Counted from the stretch's first letter, positions 8,973-21,900 are shown. The stretch: DNA of 58,676 bases from Bacteroidales bacterium (GCA_017552705.1 JAFZOY010000052.1:1-58676), one strand, 5' to 3'. Notes: generated from the letters alone by a model not told the origin. A program made the numbers and translations.

Positions 8973-9762
8973 GACCATTTGTTTCGTATTCGTTCTATGT
9001 AGTTCATTTTCAAAAAGTTTTAGCCAAGAATCGAAATTTTCGTCAGGATTTTTCGCGGGAGAAAATTGTACTCTCACCGACACCTGTTCCGTATGGGCAA
9101 TGCAGACAAACCCAGCCTTATTGCCATTCGGAAATAATACGGAGTGTGGCGTAGCGTACAGCACGAACTATATGGCAACGGATTTGGTTTGCACACGTGT
9201 CAATGCGTGTACAAAAATGAAACAACTCTCTACAGCAGTTTCCGCCACAATATTTGGAAACACACATTTTCGGGAAAGCTTTCTCAGCGGAAGCATTGCC
9301 CGAAAACTCAATACCTACAATGCCTTAGCAATAAAATTCACTGTGACGCGGCAATATCAGGAAGTATATACACCCAAGATATCCGTCTATCCCGAATTCT
9401 CATATTGTAGCGTGCATAAGAAACTATCGTACGGAATCCACATTGTGAACCCACTGCATTTTTTCCGACAATCATCAGAAACGCTGTCGTCAACAAAAAT
9501 GCTGATGCACTATCGTATAAATAATCTGGTGGCAGTTTCAGGAATGTTTCTGCAGCAAACTGATTATCCGCCAATGGTTTCGGTTGGCGTAGCCGCGAAA
9601 CTGCCAAGACACTTACAGGCTGGAATATCGTACAGCACCCAAGAAACACCAATCACTCTCCTACTTCAAATTCCACTTTGGCGAGTGCAATGCTACTACG
9701 AAACCGCCTACAACTACTATTTAGGAATGAACCACACAATTGGATTTGCAATAAAGTTGTGA
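8953..9762 (+). CDS. Predicted outer-membrane beta-barrel protein of unknown role
   Basis: About 269 residues. A signal peptide (ICFVFVLCSSFSKSFSQ) is followed by alternating hydrophobic/polar strands, and the protein ends in a hydrophobic strand with a terminal aromatic-free IKL, consistent with a small outer-membrane barrel. No ATG precedes the signal peptide in this frame; the only usual start is a TTG at 8953 inside purE, so translation may be coupled to purE. The motif NPALLPFG near residue 55 recalls T9SS PorV/PorP-like barrels (a common NPA motif), but the similarity is too slight for a family call. The next gene is the T9SS Plug. Confidence 0.6.
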   Translation: MNTKQIKTICFVFVLCSSFSKSFSQESKFSSGFFAGENCTLTDTCSVWAMQTNPALLPFGNNTECGVAYSTNYMATDLVCTRVNACTKMKQLSTAVSATIFGNTHFRESFLSGSIARKLNTYNALAIKFTVTRQYQEVYTPKISVYPEFSYCSVHKKLSYGIHIVNPLHFFRQSSETLSSTKMLMHYRINNLVAVSGMFLQQTDYPPMVSVGVAAKLPRHLQAGISYSTQETPITLLLQIPLWRVQCYYETAYNYYLGMNHTIGFAIKL

Positions 9763-9803
9763 GAAAATTAACTTGTTTGAACCACAAATTCTGATTTTGA
9801 TAG

Positions 9804-9811
9804 TATTTTTG
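9804..9811 (+). promoter_or_regulatory. -7 element for the Plug gene
   Basis: TATTTTTG fits TAnnTTTG and lies 31 bp before the TTG start at 9843. A TTTG at 9776-9779 is upstream but 24 bp away, slightly more than the usual -33 spacing. Confidence 0.5.
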
Positions 9812-9842
9812 CATAGAAATATAATGTTAAAGTAGTTTTCCA

Positions 9843-11186
9843 TTGCGTTTCATAGTTACCATAATAGCATTATTTACAACACTTTGCGGGTATTCGCAAA
9901 TCATGTACGACCAATATGTGAACCCCGAATATGCACAAATTAAGTCGGTTACGCTTCGTCCTGTGGTAAAAACAAGACTTTCGTCATCTTCAATTCTCGT
10001 TGGTCCCGAAAAGGGCGATTCTCTTGCAACACCGGTAATGCCGTTGCTTGGCGAAAACAAAGGATTGATGATGGATTTTGACATTCTGGAAGAGGAGATT
10101 CGACCGCTCAGATGGCGCATAATCCACTGCGACCGAAATTGGAGAAAATCCAATCTTGTGGAATCCGAATATATGACGGTTGTTGACTGCGATTTTCTGA
10201 TTGACGGAGATTTTGCCGATTTTTCGTACAATACGACGGTGCCGTATGTTCATTACGATTTCTATTTTCCGTTTCATGGAGGTTCAAGTACGCCTGAATT
10301 CAAGTTTCTCATGTCGGGAAACTATGTGGTTCAAGTTTATGAGGGTGATGAGGAATCAGGTATAGTTCTTATTCAAAAACGATTTGTCGTAACCGAGCAA
10401 CTCGTTGAAATTCAGGCAGAAGTAAATCGCCCGAATCTTGTGCAATATATGGACAACTCGCAACAGATTTCCATGAAAATTGTGCCGCACGGTTTTGATT
10501 TGTCGACATTCGACAAGGATATGTATGTGGCATATCGCCAAAATGGCCGCTGGGACAATATGATTACAGGAATCCAGCCGAATCACGTTTCGGGCGACGG
10601 CACCTTGGTTTTCAACGACAACAGAAATGCGCTGTTCAAAGGCGGCAACGAATTTCGCACATTTCATTTCAAGAACTTGCGGATTGCCACGACACCCGTT
10701 GATTTTATTGGGAAGAACAACGGGAAATATTCCGTTTATCTTCATCCCGACAGGGACTGGCATGCTGCCTACACTTCCACAACCGATTTGAACGGAAATT
10801 TTTTGACCAGAGAAGACACACATTCCAACGCTGATTATTTTGCAGATTACGCCGAAGTGAAATTCACACTTCCGTATCACCGAAATTATTACGATACGCT
10901 CGATGTTTACGTGTTTGGCGGTTTCAACGATTGGAAACTGAACGACGAAAACAAAATGACCTACAACGAGGAACGTCAGCAGTACGAAGCGTCAATCCTG
11001 TTGAAACAAGGGTATTACAACTATAAATATGTGAAAGCGTCAGCCGATTTCAAAACGATAGACGAAATCGACGTTGACGGCAGTTTTTACCAAACGGAAA
11101 ACGAATACGAGATTTTTGTGTATTTTTACGATTACGCACAGGGATACGACAGGTGCATAGGATACAAGAAAATACAATCAAGATAA
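9843..11186 (+). CDS. Type IX secretion system Plug protein (DUF5103)
   Basis: 447 residues, predicted periplasmic. The N-terminus (RFIVTIIALFTTLCGYSQ) is a signal peptide. The only start that keeps it is TTG at 9843; the nearest ATG upstream is out of frame. The body matches the DUF5103 family, known as the Plug that closes the periplasmic side of the SprA/Sov translocon: YDQYVNPEYAQIKSVTLRP early, RPLRWRIIHCDRNW near residue 90, and a C-terminal domain (about 350-445) with VYVFGGFNDWKLND and YNYKYV, resembling an immunoglobulin-like E-set fold. Other T9SS core genes are not in the window. The preceding gene encodes a small barrel. Confidence 0.82.
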   Translation: MRFIVTIIALFTTLCGYSQIMYDQYVNPEYAQIKSVTLRPVVKTRLSSSSILVGPEKGDSLATPVMPLLGENKGLMMDFDILEEEIRPLRWRIIHCDRNWRKSNLVESEYMTVVDCDFLIDGDFADFSYNTTVPYVHYDFYFPFHGGSSTPEFKFLMSGNYVVQVYEGDEESGIVLIQKRFVVTEQLVEIQAEVNRPNLVQYMDNSQQISMKIVPHGFDLSTFDKDMYVAYRQNGRWDNMITGIQPNHVSGDGTLVFNDNRNALFKGGNEFRTFHFKNLRIATTPVDFIGKNNGKYSVYLHPDRDWHAAYTSTTDLNGNFLTREDTHSNADYFADYAEVKFTLPYHRNYYDTLDVYVFGGFNDWKLNDENKMTYNEERQQYEASILLKQGYYNYKYVKASADFKTIDEIDVDGSFYQTENEYEIFVYFYDYAQGYDRCIGYKKIQSR

Positions 11187-11212
11187 AATTACGTCAAAAT
11201 ATACCGTAAGAC

Positions 11213-11665
11213 CTACCAGCCCATATAAGGAAAATCACCGTAAAAATACGTTTTTCCGTGGCGCACTTGCGAATAGGCAGCCTCTGTACCATCGCAATTG
11301 TAATAGATAGTTTTTTTCGTTCGTGTGTCAACCTTGTAATAGCCGATACAATTATCATCGCGGTCGTAGCGATAGGTTTTGCGGTCTTTCACCTTCAAAT
11401 AATTTATCACGCTGCCCGATTTGTCGTAGTTGACCGTTTTACGTGTTTTTTTATCTACTTTCGCATAGCCAATTTCCTTGTTCTTAGCATCGTAATGGAT
11501 TGTGGCACCACGTTTTTGGTCGTATTTATCGGAAGCAACACATTTTCCCGACTTGTTGTAATATACGGTTTTCTTCCCCTCCAAAACTGAATAGCCGTTT
11601 TCTTCTTGGGAATAAACATTTACAAAGAAAAAGGTAGCAACTATAAATATCAATAATCTTTTCAT
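11213..11665 (-). CDS. Small secreted protein with tyrosine-rich YD-like repeats
   Basis: 150 residues with a signal peptide (RLLIFIVATFFFVNVYS). The mature part consists of five or six units of about 20 residues with the pattern K-x-T-x-x-Y-[DN]-x-x-G, then I-x-Y-x-K-V-D (for example KTVNYDKSGSVINYLKVKDR). This recalls short beta-hairpin repeats such as YwqK/MORN-like sequences, but I do not assign a family. Function unknown, probably periplasmic or surface. The start lies 17 bp after the holB stop, so the two may share a transcript. Confidence 0.65.
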   Translation of the reverse strand: MKRLLIFIVATFFFVNVYSQEENGYSVLEGKKTVYYNKSGKCVASDKYDQKRGATIHYDAKNKEIGYAKVDKKTRKTVNYDKSGSVINYLKVKDRKTYRYDRDDNCIGYYKVDTRTKKTIYYNCDGTEAAYSQVRHGKTYFYGDFPYMGW

Positions 11666-11682
11666 ATCAAATCAACTAAATT

Positions 11683-12834
11683 TTACGAACGAATTAAAGC
11701 AGTAATCTTCATAAACATATCGAAGAAAATAATTTTTGCGTTTCCGTTTCTCACAATATGGAAATGCGCCGAATTAAATTCCCTACAAAAGCCGCTCACA
11801 TTGCGTTCGTTGATAAACGGATGGAATTTTTCGGAAAACGCATGTTCCTGTTTGTCCATATACAAAATCGAAGGAATATTCTGATTTCGGATAAAATTTT
11901 CGCGTACCTGACGCATACAATATTGCAGGAACGACTTTTGTTTTTCGCGTCCCATTGCATCCACTTCGTCAACCATGGCATTGAGCGCCACCACATCCTT
12001 AGTCCATGCGCAGCGCATCATTCTGGTGAACAAGTCGAAATATTGCGATGGAGCATTGTCGGACGTTGCCATTTTGAACGCCTGAATATAATTGCCGTTG
12101 GCATTTTTCACTATTGACTGCAATTCATCGCCGTCGAGCATAAAATCCTCACGAATCCGCTGAGCAAGGCTTTCGTCGTCGATTTTTGGAATCCGTACTA
12201 TCTGCGTTCTCGACAGGATTGTAGGCAACATATAGCGAGTATCCTCGGTAATCAACAAAAACAAAGTATTAGGATTCGGTTCCTCAAGAATCTTCAGGAT
12301 TTTGTTGGCGCATGTTTCGTTCATCTTCTCCGCCATCCAAATCACCATCACTTTGTATTTTGCACTGAAATTACTGATTGTCAGTTTTTTAATAATACCC
12401 TTTATACGTGGAGCGCTTTCATCGCCAGCCGCTTCCGATTCATATATAATAGGCTGTTTATTTTCAACGCCAATGTAGGTCTGCCACATTTCGAGGCTGA
12501 TGTAGGGATTTTGAGCAAACAAATCCCGCCACTCCTGTAAATAATCATCGCAACATATTTTATCCCGTGTTTTATCCTTCACAAACGGAAACACAAAATG
12601 TAAATCGGGATGCTGCAATTTCGCAAATGCCTTACACGAAGGACATTCGCCACACGAATCAGTTTCGGTCGGATGTTCGCAGTTCAAATATTGCGCATAC
12701 GCCAATGCCAACGGAAGTTTTCCCGAACCTTCGGGACCAGTGAACATATACGCATGTGCCACACGATTCAATGAAACCGTTTCACGCAATTCTTTTTTTA
12801 CCGATTCCTGACCTATTACCTCTCGAAACAACAT
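11683..12834 (-). CDS. holB: DNA polymerase III subunit delta' (clamp-loader subunit)
   Basis: 383-residue AAA+ clamp-loader subunit. The N-terminus FREVIGQESVKKEL, a P-loop-like GPEGSGKLPLALAYA, a zinc-binding cluster (CEHPTETDSCGECPSC) and the arginine-finger-type SRTQIVRIP (SRC-like motif) are visible. The residue after the P-loop Lys is Leu, not Ser or Thr; delta' proteins generally do not hydrolyse ATP, so this does not suggest a broken gene. The C-terminal collar region (SFLQYCMRQVRENF) is typical of the Bacteroidota form. A -7 element lies just upstream. Confidence 0.9.
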   Translation of the reverse strand: MLFREVIGQESVKKELRETVSLNRVAHAYMFTGPEGSGKLPLALAYAQYLNCEHPTETDSCGECPSCKAFAKLQHPDLHFVFPFVKDKTRDKICCDDYLQEWRDLFAQNPYISLEMWQTYIGVENKQPIIYESEAAGDESAPRIKGIIKKLTISNFSAKYKVMVIWMAEKMNETCANKILKILEEPNPNTLFLLITEDTRYMLPTILSRTQIVRIPKIDDESLAQRIREDFMLDGDELQSIVKNANGNYIQAFKMATSDNAPSQYFDLFTRMMRCAWTKDVVALNAMVDEVDAMGREKQKSFLQYCMRQVRENFIRNQNIPSILYMDKQEHAFSEKFHPFINERNVSGFCREFNSAHFHIVRNGNAKIIFFDMFMKITALIRS

Positions 12835-12852
12835 ATAGTTTGATTTTCACCA

Positions 12853-12860
12853 CAAAGATA
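12853..12860 (-). promoter_or_regulatory. -7 element for holB
   Basis: Minus-strand TATCTTTG fits TAnnTTTG. It lies 18 bp before the holB ATG, predicting a leader of about 12 nt. Confidence 0.55.
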
Positions 12861-12915
12861 CAAATGTCTGCGGATATTATGGGACGCTGTTTTGAAATAA
12901 TTCTAAATTTCCATA

Positions 12916-12949
12916 CAAAAAAAGCGGCCTCTTTCGAGAACCGCTTTTT
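12916..12949 (-). terminator. Intrinsic terminator of the giant adhesin gene
   Basis: On the minus strand AAAGCGG and CCGCTTT form a stem (inner CTC/GAG pairs as well), followed by a run of seven T and G. It starts a few bases beyond the adhesin's stop codon. Confidence 0.85.
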
Positions 12950-12955
12950 CTATTC

Positions 12956-15900
12956 TTATCGGAGCAGCATCACATTTCCGAACTTGGTTTTCTTTCCATT
13001 TCCGGAATCGTAACCGTCCCATACTTGTCCATCGATAAAGGTCGCTTCCATTTTCCAGATGTATTCACCAGCCTGCATCATCTTGCCGTCGTAGCGACCA
13101 TCCCAGTATCCAACAAACATTCCATCACGGACTTCATTCGAGAACCAAAGCAAATTGCCCCATTTATCGTACACGGAAATCTCGCACGTTTTTAGGTTGA
13201 AACCTTTCGGCTGGAACGTGCGAACACTATGCGCAGGATTTGCAGGTGCGAATGCTGACGGTACATAAATCGACGTTGCAATATTCACGAAAATACATTC
13301 TGTGTATTTATCGCGACAACCGAAACTATTTTCAACCGTCAACGTCGGACAGTTATATCCATACAAATAGTCACCTTCAAGTATCGGGAAACGACGGCGT
13401 TCGTATGCTATCACGGTATCAATATCGTTTTCGTTTCCTGAATGACCAAGGTTCCACATCATCTTGTACGTAATAGGTTCGCCATACAATTCACCATTAT
13501 CGTCGAGTTTCCACAACGTATCCTGCTCTGTACTGTCAACCAATTCAATAATATTGGATTCTCCTGGCAACGACCACGAGAATTTTGCTGTTGGGATTGG
13601 TCCCACTGCTACAACCAACGTATCGAAGCCCTCACAACCAGCCCATGTGCGTTCGTACAATGTGATTGTATCCATTCCCGCCTCATTGAAGTCGAAGTAG
13701 CGAACCGACGAACTCATATTTTCCTTTGAGTAGTTCAACACATCGCTCGTCACATCCCAATAGTATGTGCTTCCTTCGCTGTACTGACTATAATATGAAA
13801 GTGTGGTTTTCATACAAATTGAATCCTGTCCGATAATTTTGGTTTTTGCCGCTGGCGCAACCGTCATTTCCAACGTATCGAATTCACTCTTACAGCCTGT
13901 ATTCATGTCCTCATCGCTCACAAGGAATCGGTACGAGCCAGGTTCTATTGATTGACCACGCGAGAATTCAAATTTTTGTCCATGCCATTCAGCAGGCAAA
14001 ATACCATCAAGGCTTCGCCATTCAATATTTGGAGAGCCCAAAGCTCGCAATGGAACAATTTCCTCATCCTCACAAATCACCTTCGAGAACACAACCGGTT
14101 TCCGTCCCCGTTCGTTCACCACATAATGAACGGTATCGAATTCACTCTTACATGTCAATATATTCGAAACTTTCACAAGATATTGAGCACGAATAGTATA
14201 GTCTATTGTTTTCTTTGTGAGAGTATTTTTGTATTCCTCGATATTGAATGTGTCGAGAGCCGAAACCGACTTACCTAGTGCATTTGGCGAGATGAACCAT
14301 GAGAATGTAGAACCCTCCTCGATTGCCGGAGTTACTTCCGCAACAATCGGAGGAAGCGTATCGTAAATACAGAACGTGGTGTCTTCGCCCAAATAGATTG
14401 TCGGTGTTTTTATTACACGCAATGTGATTGGCACAGTATCGGAAAGACATTGATTTTGTTCTCGGATGATATAATATGTCAAATCCTTGTCTTTTACTTC
14501 TGTGCTATCAGGAGTGTATGTGTAGCCAACATTGAACGGACCTGAAGTTGCCAAGCTATCAGAGTACCATTTATCCGTCAACAAATTGGTTGACAATGTT
14601 GGAATAGCATTCGAACCTTCACACATTACCGCATTTGTAACAACTGGCGACGATGGTTTTGCATACACGTAGAATACCAACATTGACTGCACACCTTCGC
14701 AACCATCATATACCTGCGAAGCATAGAGCATATTCTTGCCTTGTGTGAGCGATTCCAATTGATATATATCGCCAAAGCCTTGTTCATTGTCGGTGTTAGC
14801 ATACGTTTTCTTATCCGACAAATACCAACGGATGTTGGCACCCTCAGGATCTGGTTTAGCCTGCAATGCTGGAGGCATATCGTATTCGCAATAATGGAAC
14901 TCATTCGTAATGATTTTCGGAGCGCTCGGACGAGCTTTTATACGATATGACACTTCGCTTACCGCACTCTGGCAACCATCAACGGTTTGCGTTGCAAAAT
15001 ATGTGTATTCACCAGCTTGAGTCACTGTTGGAATAAACGTTGCACTATTCGACTTCAATAAACTTGAAGACGTACGGTTTTCATCTGAATACCAAGTAAT
15101 GAATCCATTTTCCGAAACAGCCGTGAGTGCGACATTTGGATCGTCTTCGCAGACTTCGTTTGCTGTAACCTCTGGACGTGCAGGGATTTGTTTAATGATG
15201 AAATCTTTCTTTGTCGGTACGCTGAAACAGTCCTCGTCCTTCACTACCAACCAAACAGAATGTGTTCCCACTTCGGTTGCAAACGGAGTATATTTCAAAC
15301 CTGTTTCCGATGAAGATTGACAATTCGGATAATTCGGATCGTCCTCGTACCAATTATACTCACCATTTCCAACATATCCCATAGCCGACATCACAGGATT
15401 TGTTCCCTCCGGATATTCACAAACTTTATCTTGTGTAGCTGAAATTGTTGCCTGAGCAGTTTTCTTCACGGTAAGCGTAACACTTGCCTTCGGGCTTTCG
15501 CAACCAGCTTGGATAGTCAGGTCGGCAATCGGCATGCTGTTGTATTCAGAAATATAGAACGTGTGAACTTTTGCCATTGAAGTGTCAACGGTCGGAACGA
15601 ATACGCCTGTACTATTCTCATCGATTTTCTCATTGTTCGAATTATATAAATAGAACAATTCCGCCTGTCCGTTTGGACGAGTCGCCCATTCTGAAACAAA
15701 AGCCGTCAGTTCAGGAACAGCGTCGTAGTTACACATTTCGTTGCCAATAGTTGTAGGAGCAGGAATCGGACACGGAACAATCTGCACCGTAGTTTCCGAA
15801 CGCTTACTTTCGCAACCGTCAACCACTTGCGATGCAAAATATGTTCTATCGACAGTAACCGAACCTCTATCACCTGTTTTCCACGGATTATCACCCGAAA

Positions 15901-18900
15901 GAATGCGGGCATCATCTGCTGTGGAATACCAACGAACGGTATCGCCTGCATCCAATGTAGCCTGAAGTTCAGCATCGATATTCTGTGATGTCATTGTATA
16001 ATGATGCGACAAAACAGGTTTTGCAACATAGCGAACCTGAACATCGAACGTATTCGTGTTTTCGCACATCATTCCATCTGTGTATGAATACCGAACAACA
16101 TACGATGGTTTTTGGCTTGCTGCTTCGTCAACCACAGATTTGAAATTGGTTGTGAACTCACCTGTAGCGGTAATTGCATCTGATTCTCCGTCAACCGACC
16201 ACGCTCCTGAGCCAGCACCATTTTGATGGTAGTCAACCCGAACATTCATTTGATGTTCACCCAAATCGTAGCACAACAACGATGGATTTCCACTGAACGT
16301 GATTTCCGGCAATGGAAGGACTTTAGCCGTTACTTCGGCCTTTTTACTTTCACATTGCTTACCCGTTTTTGATTCCGTAGCCATATAACTTACATAATAT
16401 GTAGTTGTGGCAACCACCGAATTATCGGCTGTCGGAGTAAACGAACTGCTGTTGTTTATGATTGGTTTCAAAGAATTTCCATCTTTTTCATACCACAACC
16501 ATTCATCAACAGATTCGGAAGTGGAAGCCTCGAATGAAGCAAAATCCACGTTTTGGCAAGTCTGTAGGTCAGCCACTGTTGGAGCCTCGAACGGACACAA
16601 AATTATAGACAATATCTGTTCTTCTTTCTTACTTTCGCAGCCACGGATTGTTTGGCTCACAAAATACGATTTACGAACCTCTGTTGATTTTACATCACCG
16701 GTTTTCCACGGATTATCGTTCGACGCAACAACTTGGTCGGATTCCGTATTGTACCAATTCACAGTTGTACCCGTTTTATCGGAGATATTGCCTGCTTCAA
16801 CTTCAACATCGGATTCATCAATTGTCAAACGTTTTACTTCTTCAGTTGACGGAGTTTCGGCGAACTCAATCTCTATTGCCTTTGTTTCCTGTCCGTAGCA
16901 ATTATTTGCATCGGTGTATTCATATTGAATCGTATAATTGCCATCGTTTTCGCCTTTCACCTGTAGATTGATTTCGCCAGTGGCAGCAATTCCGTCGGCA
17001 ACTTCGGTAGCTCCATCAAAGAATTTCCAGCTTCCGTTACCGCTTGTAAGCGTTGCCAAATCGTTTCCGTTCACTGTTGCTTTTGCTGTCTTTGTTTCGT
17101 CATAATAGCAAAGCACTGGCATATCCATAATTGTTACTGCAGGATTTGGATTAACGGTAACAGTTATAGGAGCCGACAGCGGACCAAAACACATATCTGT
17201 TCCACCCGTACCATCGTTGCCGTTTTGTTTTACATATAATGTATAGACTGTTTTTTCGGTAACATCAGATGTGTACCCAGTCAAACCTTCCAATGAAAGA
17301 TTCTGTGATGTTCCCACTTGCTGAGTTCCTTCAGCATCGCTATACCAAATCCACGCATCGGTTTGATTGCCCACATTCTCAGCCTGCAACGTTGGTAGTG
17401 AATTGTGAGCCAACGTATTATCTTTCGAACACAACGTAACACTTTCTGCCGTTGGCGCCGGAGTCGGACAATCCACAATGTTCCAAACAGAAACCGCCGT
17501 TGGGCTCTGACAACCATTCACCCATTGTGTAACATTATATTCATACGTGCCTTCTGCCGTGATATTCGGCTTCATATCAATCGGCGAACTATTGCCGATT
17601 TCAACCAATTGGGAATTAACCACACTCAAAACTGCATTCAAGTCGGTTGCATAGTTAATAACCATATCAGGAACCAACGCTAACTTTTCTGCACTCGAAC
17701 TCCAAACCTGCGGAGTTTCGATGCCAGTTCCCGTAGGAGCATTCACGTGAGTTACAGCAAACGTTTTGCCGATTACGGCACTACAAGCAACCTGTTCATC
17801 GCCAGTTCCCCATAATTCCGTAGTGGAAACCGTCAAATTCGTATAGTTGATGCCAGTTTCCGAATCATCGTATGCAACATGCCACGTTTTATTATTTTCT
17901 ATGGCACCCTCCTCTGCCGCCAAAGTTGATGTAACCGTTCCGTCAGCGGAAGAAGCAGGACCGAATTCAATATCAATTTCTTCCACCGTGCTACAAATCA
18001 CATCGGGAACCGTGATTGTCGGTTGCGGATTCGCATGAACCTCAACAGTCACCGGAATAGCAGGGCTGAAACATTCCTTACCAGAAGTAGCATCGTATTC
18101 AGCCACATAAATAGTAACATTGCCTGCATTCGTCAATTTTGACTGCGGAATAGTGAATGAAGCACCTTTTCCGTCGGGTTGAGCCGCATCCAAACTTGCC
18201 ACCGTAGTTACAGGAATTTTTGTATTGTCCCAGAACCACCCGATAGTTTTCGTATCATCGGATTCAGGATTTGCATAGGTTGAAGTCGCCTTTACCGTAA
18301 TTCCATCTTGGTCAACGCAAGCGAAATATTTCGGAGCTGTCGGCGAAGTTACCGGACAATCGGTGATGGTAAGAATTGCCTGTGCTGGCACACTCTGACA
18401 ACCATTCAATGTTTGGGTAACATACGCAGAATACTGTCCTTCCTTCATTTTTCCATCTGTGTCTGGCACAAAGGAAATTTGATATGTCTGCGTTTCAGCC
18501 GCTACAGTTTTTGTTGTGTCATTTTCTAAATACCATTTATATGTCGCTCCATCAGCACCATTTGCAGAAAGAAGCGGCACGGCAGCTTGATTAACCACAT
18601 TCAATTTTGAATCGCTGTTTGAAACAGGAGTTGGTGCATCGGTATGGTTCACCACAATACTGTGGCTCACATTCACAGCTTTACAGTCGTGTTCATCGGT
18701 GTACGTCAATGTTACATCCTTCGAGCCAAGCAATCCTGTCGGTGTGAATTTTGAATCAGCAACACCACCAGTACCAGTAAATGTAGTTGTTCCCGATGTG
18801 ATTGTAGCAAAAGCGCCGTCTTCGTATTTCACTGTTCCAACTAAATCAATCGCACCTGCATAATCACAAATTGCAGCAGGCAAATCAAAATCAACAACTG

Positions 18901-21900
18901 GTCGTGCATACACCGTAATATCCTTGCTATCGAAGCCTTTACAACCATTTGCATCGGTATATTGCAACTTAATAGTATGTTGTCCGCTCCGCTGCCCTAC
19001 CGAACTGAACGAACCTGTGGTTGCGTCAACATCATTCAAGGTTTCGCTGGTGTAGTTGTAAGTCGGTGTTTTTGAACCTGATGTGCTATATGTTCCGCCC
19101 ATGGATACTGTAACCGTTCCCGACGTCGTTCCCCCTTGTTCACAAACACTTGTAACACTTGGTGTTATAGTTATTTCTGGCATAGCATACACTATAACAG
19201 ATTTTTCAACAGACTCAGCCTCACATCCTGCAGCACTTGTAAATCCATAGGTTATAGTATGATTACCTGCGCCAGCTGTTTTTGGGACAAACGTTGCTGT
19301 ATATTCCGATGCTTTCACCACATCGCCAGTCCACGTACCCTCACCCAACAAATCAGGAGTGATGGTTGCAGTAATTGTCTGTTGAGTTTCATCGTCGGCA
19401 CATTGTGCGGTCAAATCCGACAATTCAGCAACAGGAATCGGATGAACAACTAAGGTTTTAGTGACTTCTGTCAAATTCTTACATGAATTATTGTCTTCCA
19501 CAATCACCCCAATAGTATATGTACCAGCTGGTGCAGTAGCCTTCAATGATGGAGCGCCATCGGTTGTTGAACTGAGATAGTCGGTTGGCGAACACGACCA
19601 TTTCTGCGATTTATATGCAGCATCCAAACTCAAGTCGATTGCGGTACCAAAACATGCATTATCTTTCTCTGCGCCAGACACTTTCGATGTAATTATCGGA
19701 TTCGGCAACTCATTGACAACCACAGTAATTTTCGTTTTGGCACTTTCGCAGATATCAGGTTTTTGAGTCATATAATAATAGTATTCGCCATGCGAAGCTG
19801 TCGAAGGAGTTGGAGCCCCCGTGAGCGGTGATGTTGCATCGGGCGCATCGTACCATTTCACGCCGCTTGCTGTAGAAGGAGCCTCAAGAGCCAATGCGGT
19901 AGCCTTCTCACAATACGTTACCGTCCAATCAGCAACCGCCGACGGAATTGCAATCACATTGATTTTCTTCGATGGAATTGGTGCGTCGAATTCGCAACCA
20001 TACGTACTTGTATAATGATATTCAACCGTTTTTGCTCCATCACCATTGGCAGTGAATGTTGCCGTATAATCATCAACCTTGGTTGCATTGTCCGACCACG
20101 AACCTACAGCAGGATACGGGCCATTGCCATCATCCCCCGATGTTATGATTGCCGTGATAGTAGCCGAAGTTAAATCACAAATTTTGATTTCTTCCTCAGG
20201 TGTAAGTGTTGCTGTTGGCAACGGATAAACGGTGATTTCTTTTTCCGCCGTTCCTGTACAGCCATTTACATCAGTTACTTCCACGCCGATGGTATATTTG
20301 CCGGCATCCTTGTCGCTACCGAACGTACATGTCGCACCTGTACCCAACGATGTGTTACCAAGTGTCCATTTTTGCGTTTGATATGCTTTATCAAGCGAAA
20401 GTTCGGTTGACAATTTCTTACAGAATGCCTCTGGCGTTGCTGTAATTTCAGGCGTTAATTTATCGTTTATCACAATATGAACTTCCGATTCGGAGCTTGT
20501 ACACCCAGCAAAACATCCTGATTTATAAGCAGTTTGACTCACAAAATATGTAATTGGATGTCCTTCCTCGGTTGCATTCGCAGTACTTGGTGTAGGCGTA
20601 CCCGACAATGGATTATGGTCGGCATCGAACCAATTTGCAATGCAATCAGTTTCTATTGTTGCATTAGCAGGATCGGCCGTGGTATTTTTACAATAGCTAT
20701 CGTCTTTCGTTACAGGAGCAGCAGGAATCGGATAAATAGTAGCAGTAACTTCACCCGATGTTACCGAACAATTGTGCGAGCTTGTGTAAGTAAGCGTTTC
20801 CTTTACCTCTGTCATCGCACTCACTGTTTCGTTAACTTTGAGGACTTCGGTATTGCCTGTTTTTGTACCACTCCACTCAAACGTTCCTTGTCCCGAATCA
20901 TTGTCGGTTACTGTTGGAGTGAACGAAATCTCGGTACCACTACAAACCATTGCCTCATTTGAAATTGCAATGTTGTCGATTGTTGGATTTGGATAGATTT
21001 CCACATCAACTGATTTAGTATCGGAACATTCCGAAGTTATATACACATAAAAAGTATATGTTCCTGAATGGGCAACGGTCGCAGCATCCGAAACCACAAT
21101 TTTTTGGGCATTGTCGGACACCATAAGGCCTCCATATTGTTTATCACCTTTGTAATCAGTGTAATAATACGAACAACCTGCAGGTACGGAACTTCTAATT
21201 TTCAAGGAAATAGACAGTTCACTACCCTCGCAAGCATCTCCACTTGAAGCAAATTCAGTAATTGTTGGCTTAGGAAGAATGGTGATTCGAGTACTTTGTT
21301 TGTCCAATTCGGTAGCATCGGCTGTACAAAGTGCGTCAGTTAATTCAACAACTTTGTAAACATATGTACCAACGCCGCTTGGGGCAGTTGGTGGTGAATA
21401 TGTATCTGAATTAGATTGTAGCCAATTTGTTGTGGGAGAAACCTCGTTTCCTCTCACATCTTCAATTCTATATCTAAATCTATACGGTGCCGTTCCTGTA
21501 AACGTAAATACAGGTTTTTCAATAGACGTTGCATCCTCGCAATATTCAGCACCACCAGTAATTTCAACAGTAGGTTTTTCTGCCGGTGTTATGGTAAACG
21601 ATGTTTCGCTCCAGCACGCATCCATATCAGGATAGTGAGCATCACTCACACGAACCCAGTATGTTCCTGCATCAGCTATATCGGATACAGCATACGAATC
21701 GCCCGCGATGCCAGTACGTCCAATTTTGTTGGTAACAGGAGTACCTGCTTCGATTGATTCGCCCTTATACCAGTCAAATTGAAAATCGGTGGTATTCGCT
21801 TGATTGTTTGTAGTAAGCGTAATCGTTTCTCCGTCACACATATACCCATCTGTACGAGAAGATGGCGTAAGTGTAACAGCAGTTGGTTCTTTACACTCAA

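Noticed and set aside
11683..12834. HolB as an inactivated gene because the P-loop Lys is followed by Leu
   Set aside because: Delta' subunits generally do not hydrolyse ATP, and the rest of the protein, including the zinc cluster, is intact.
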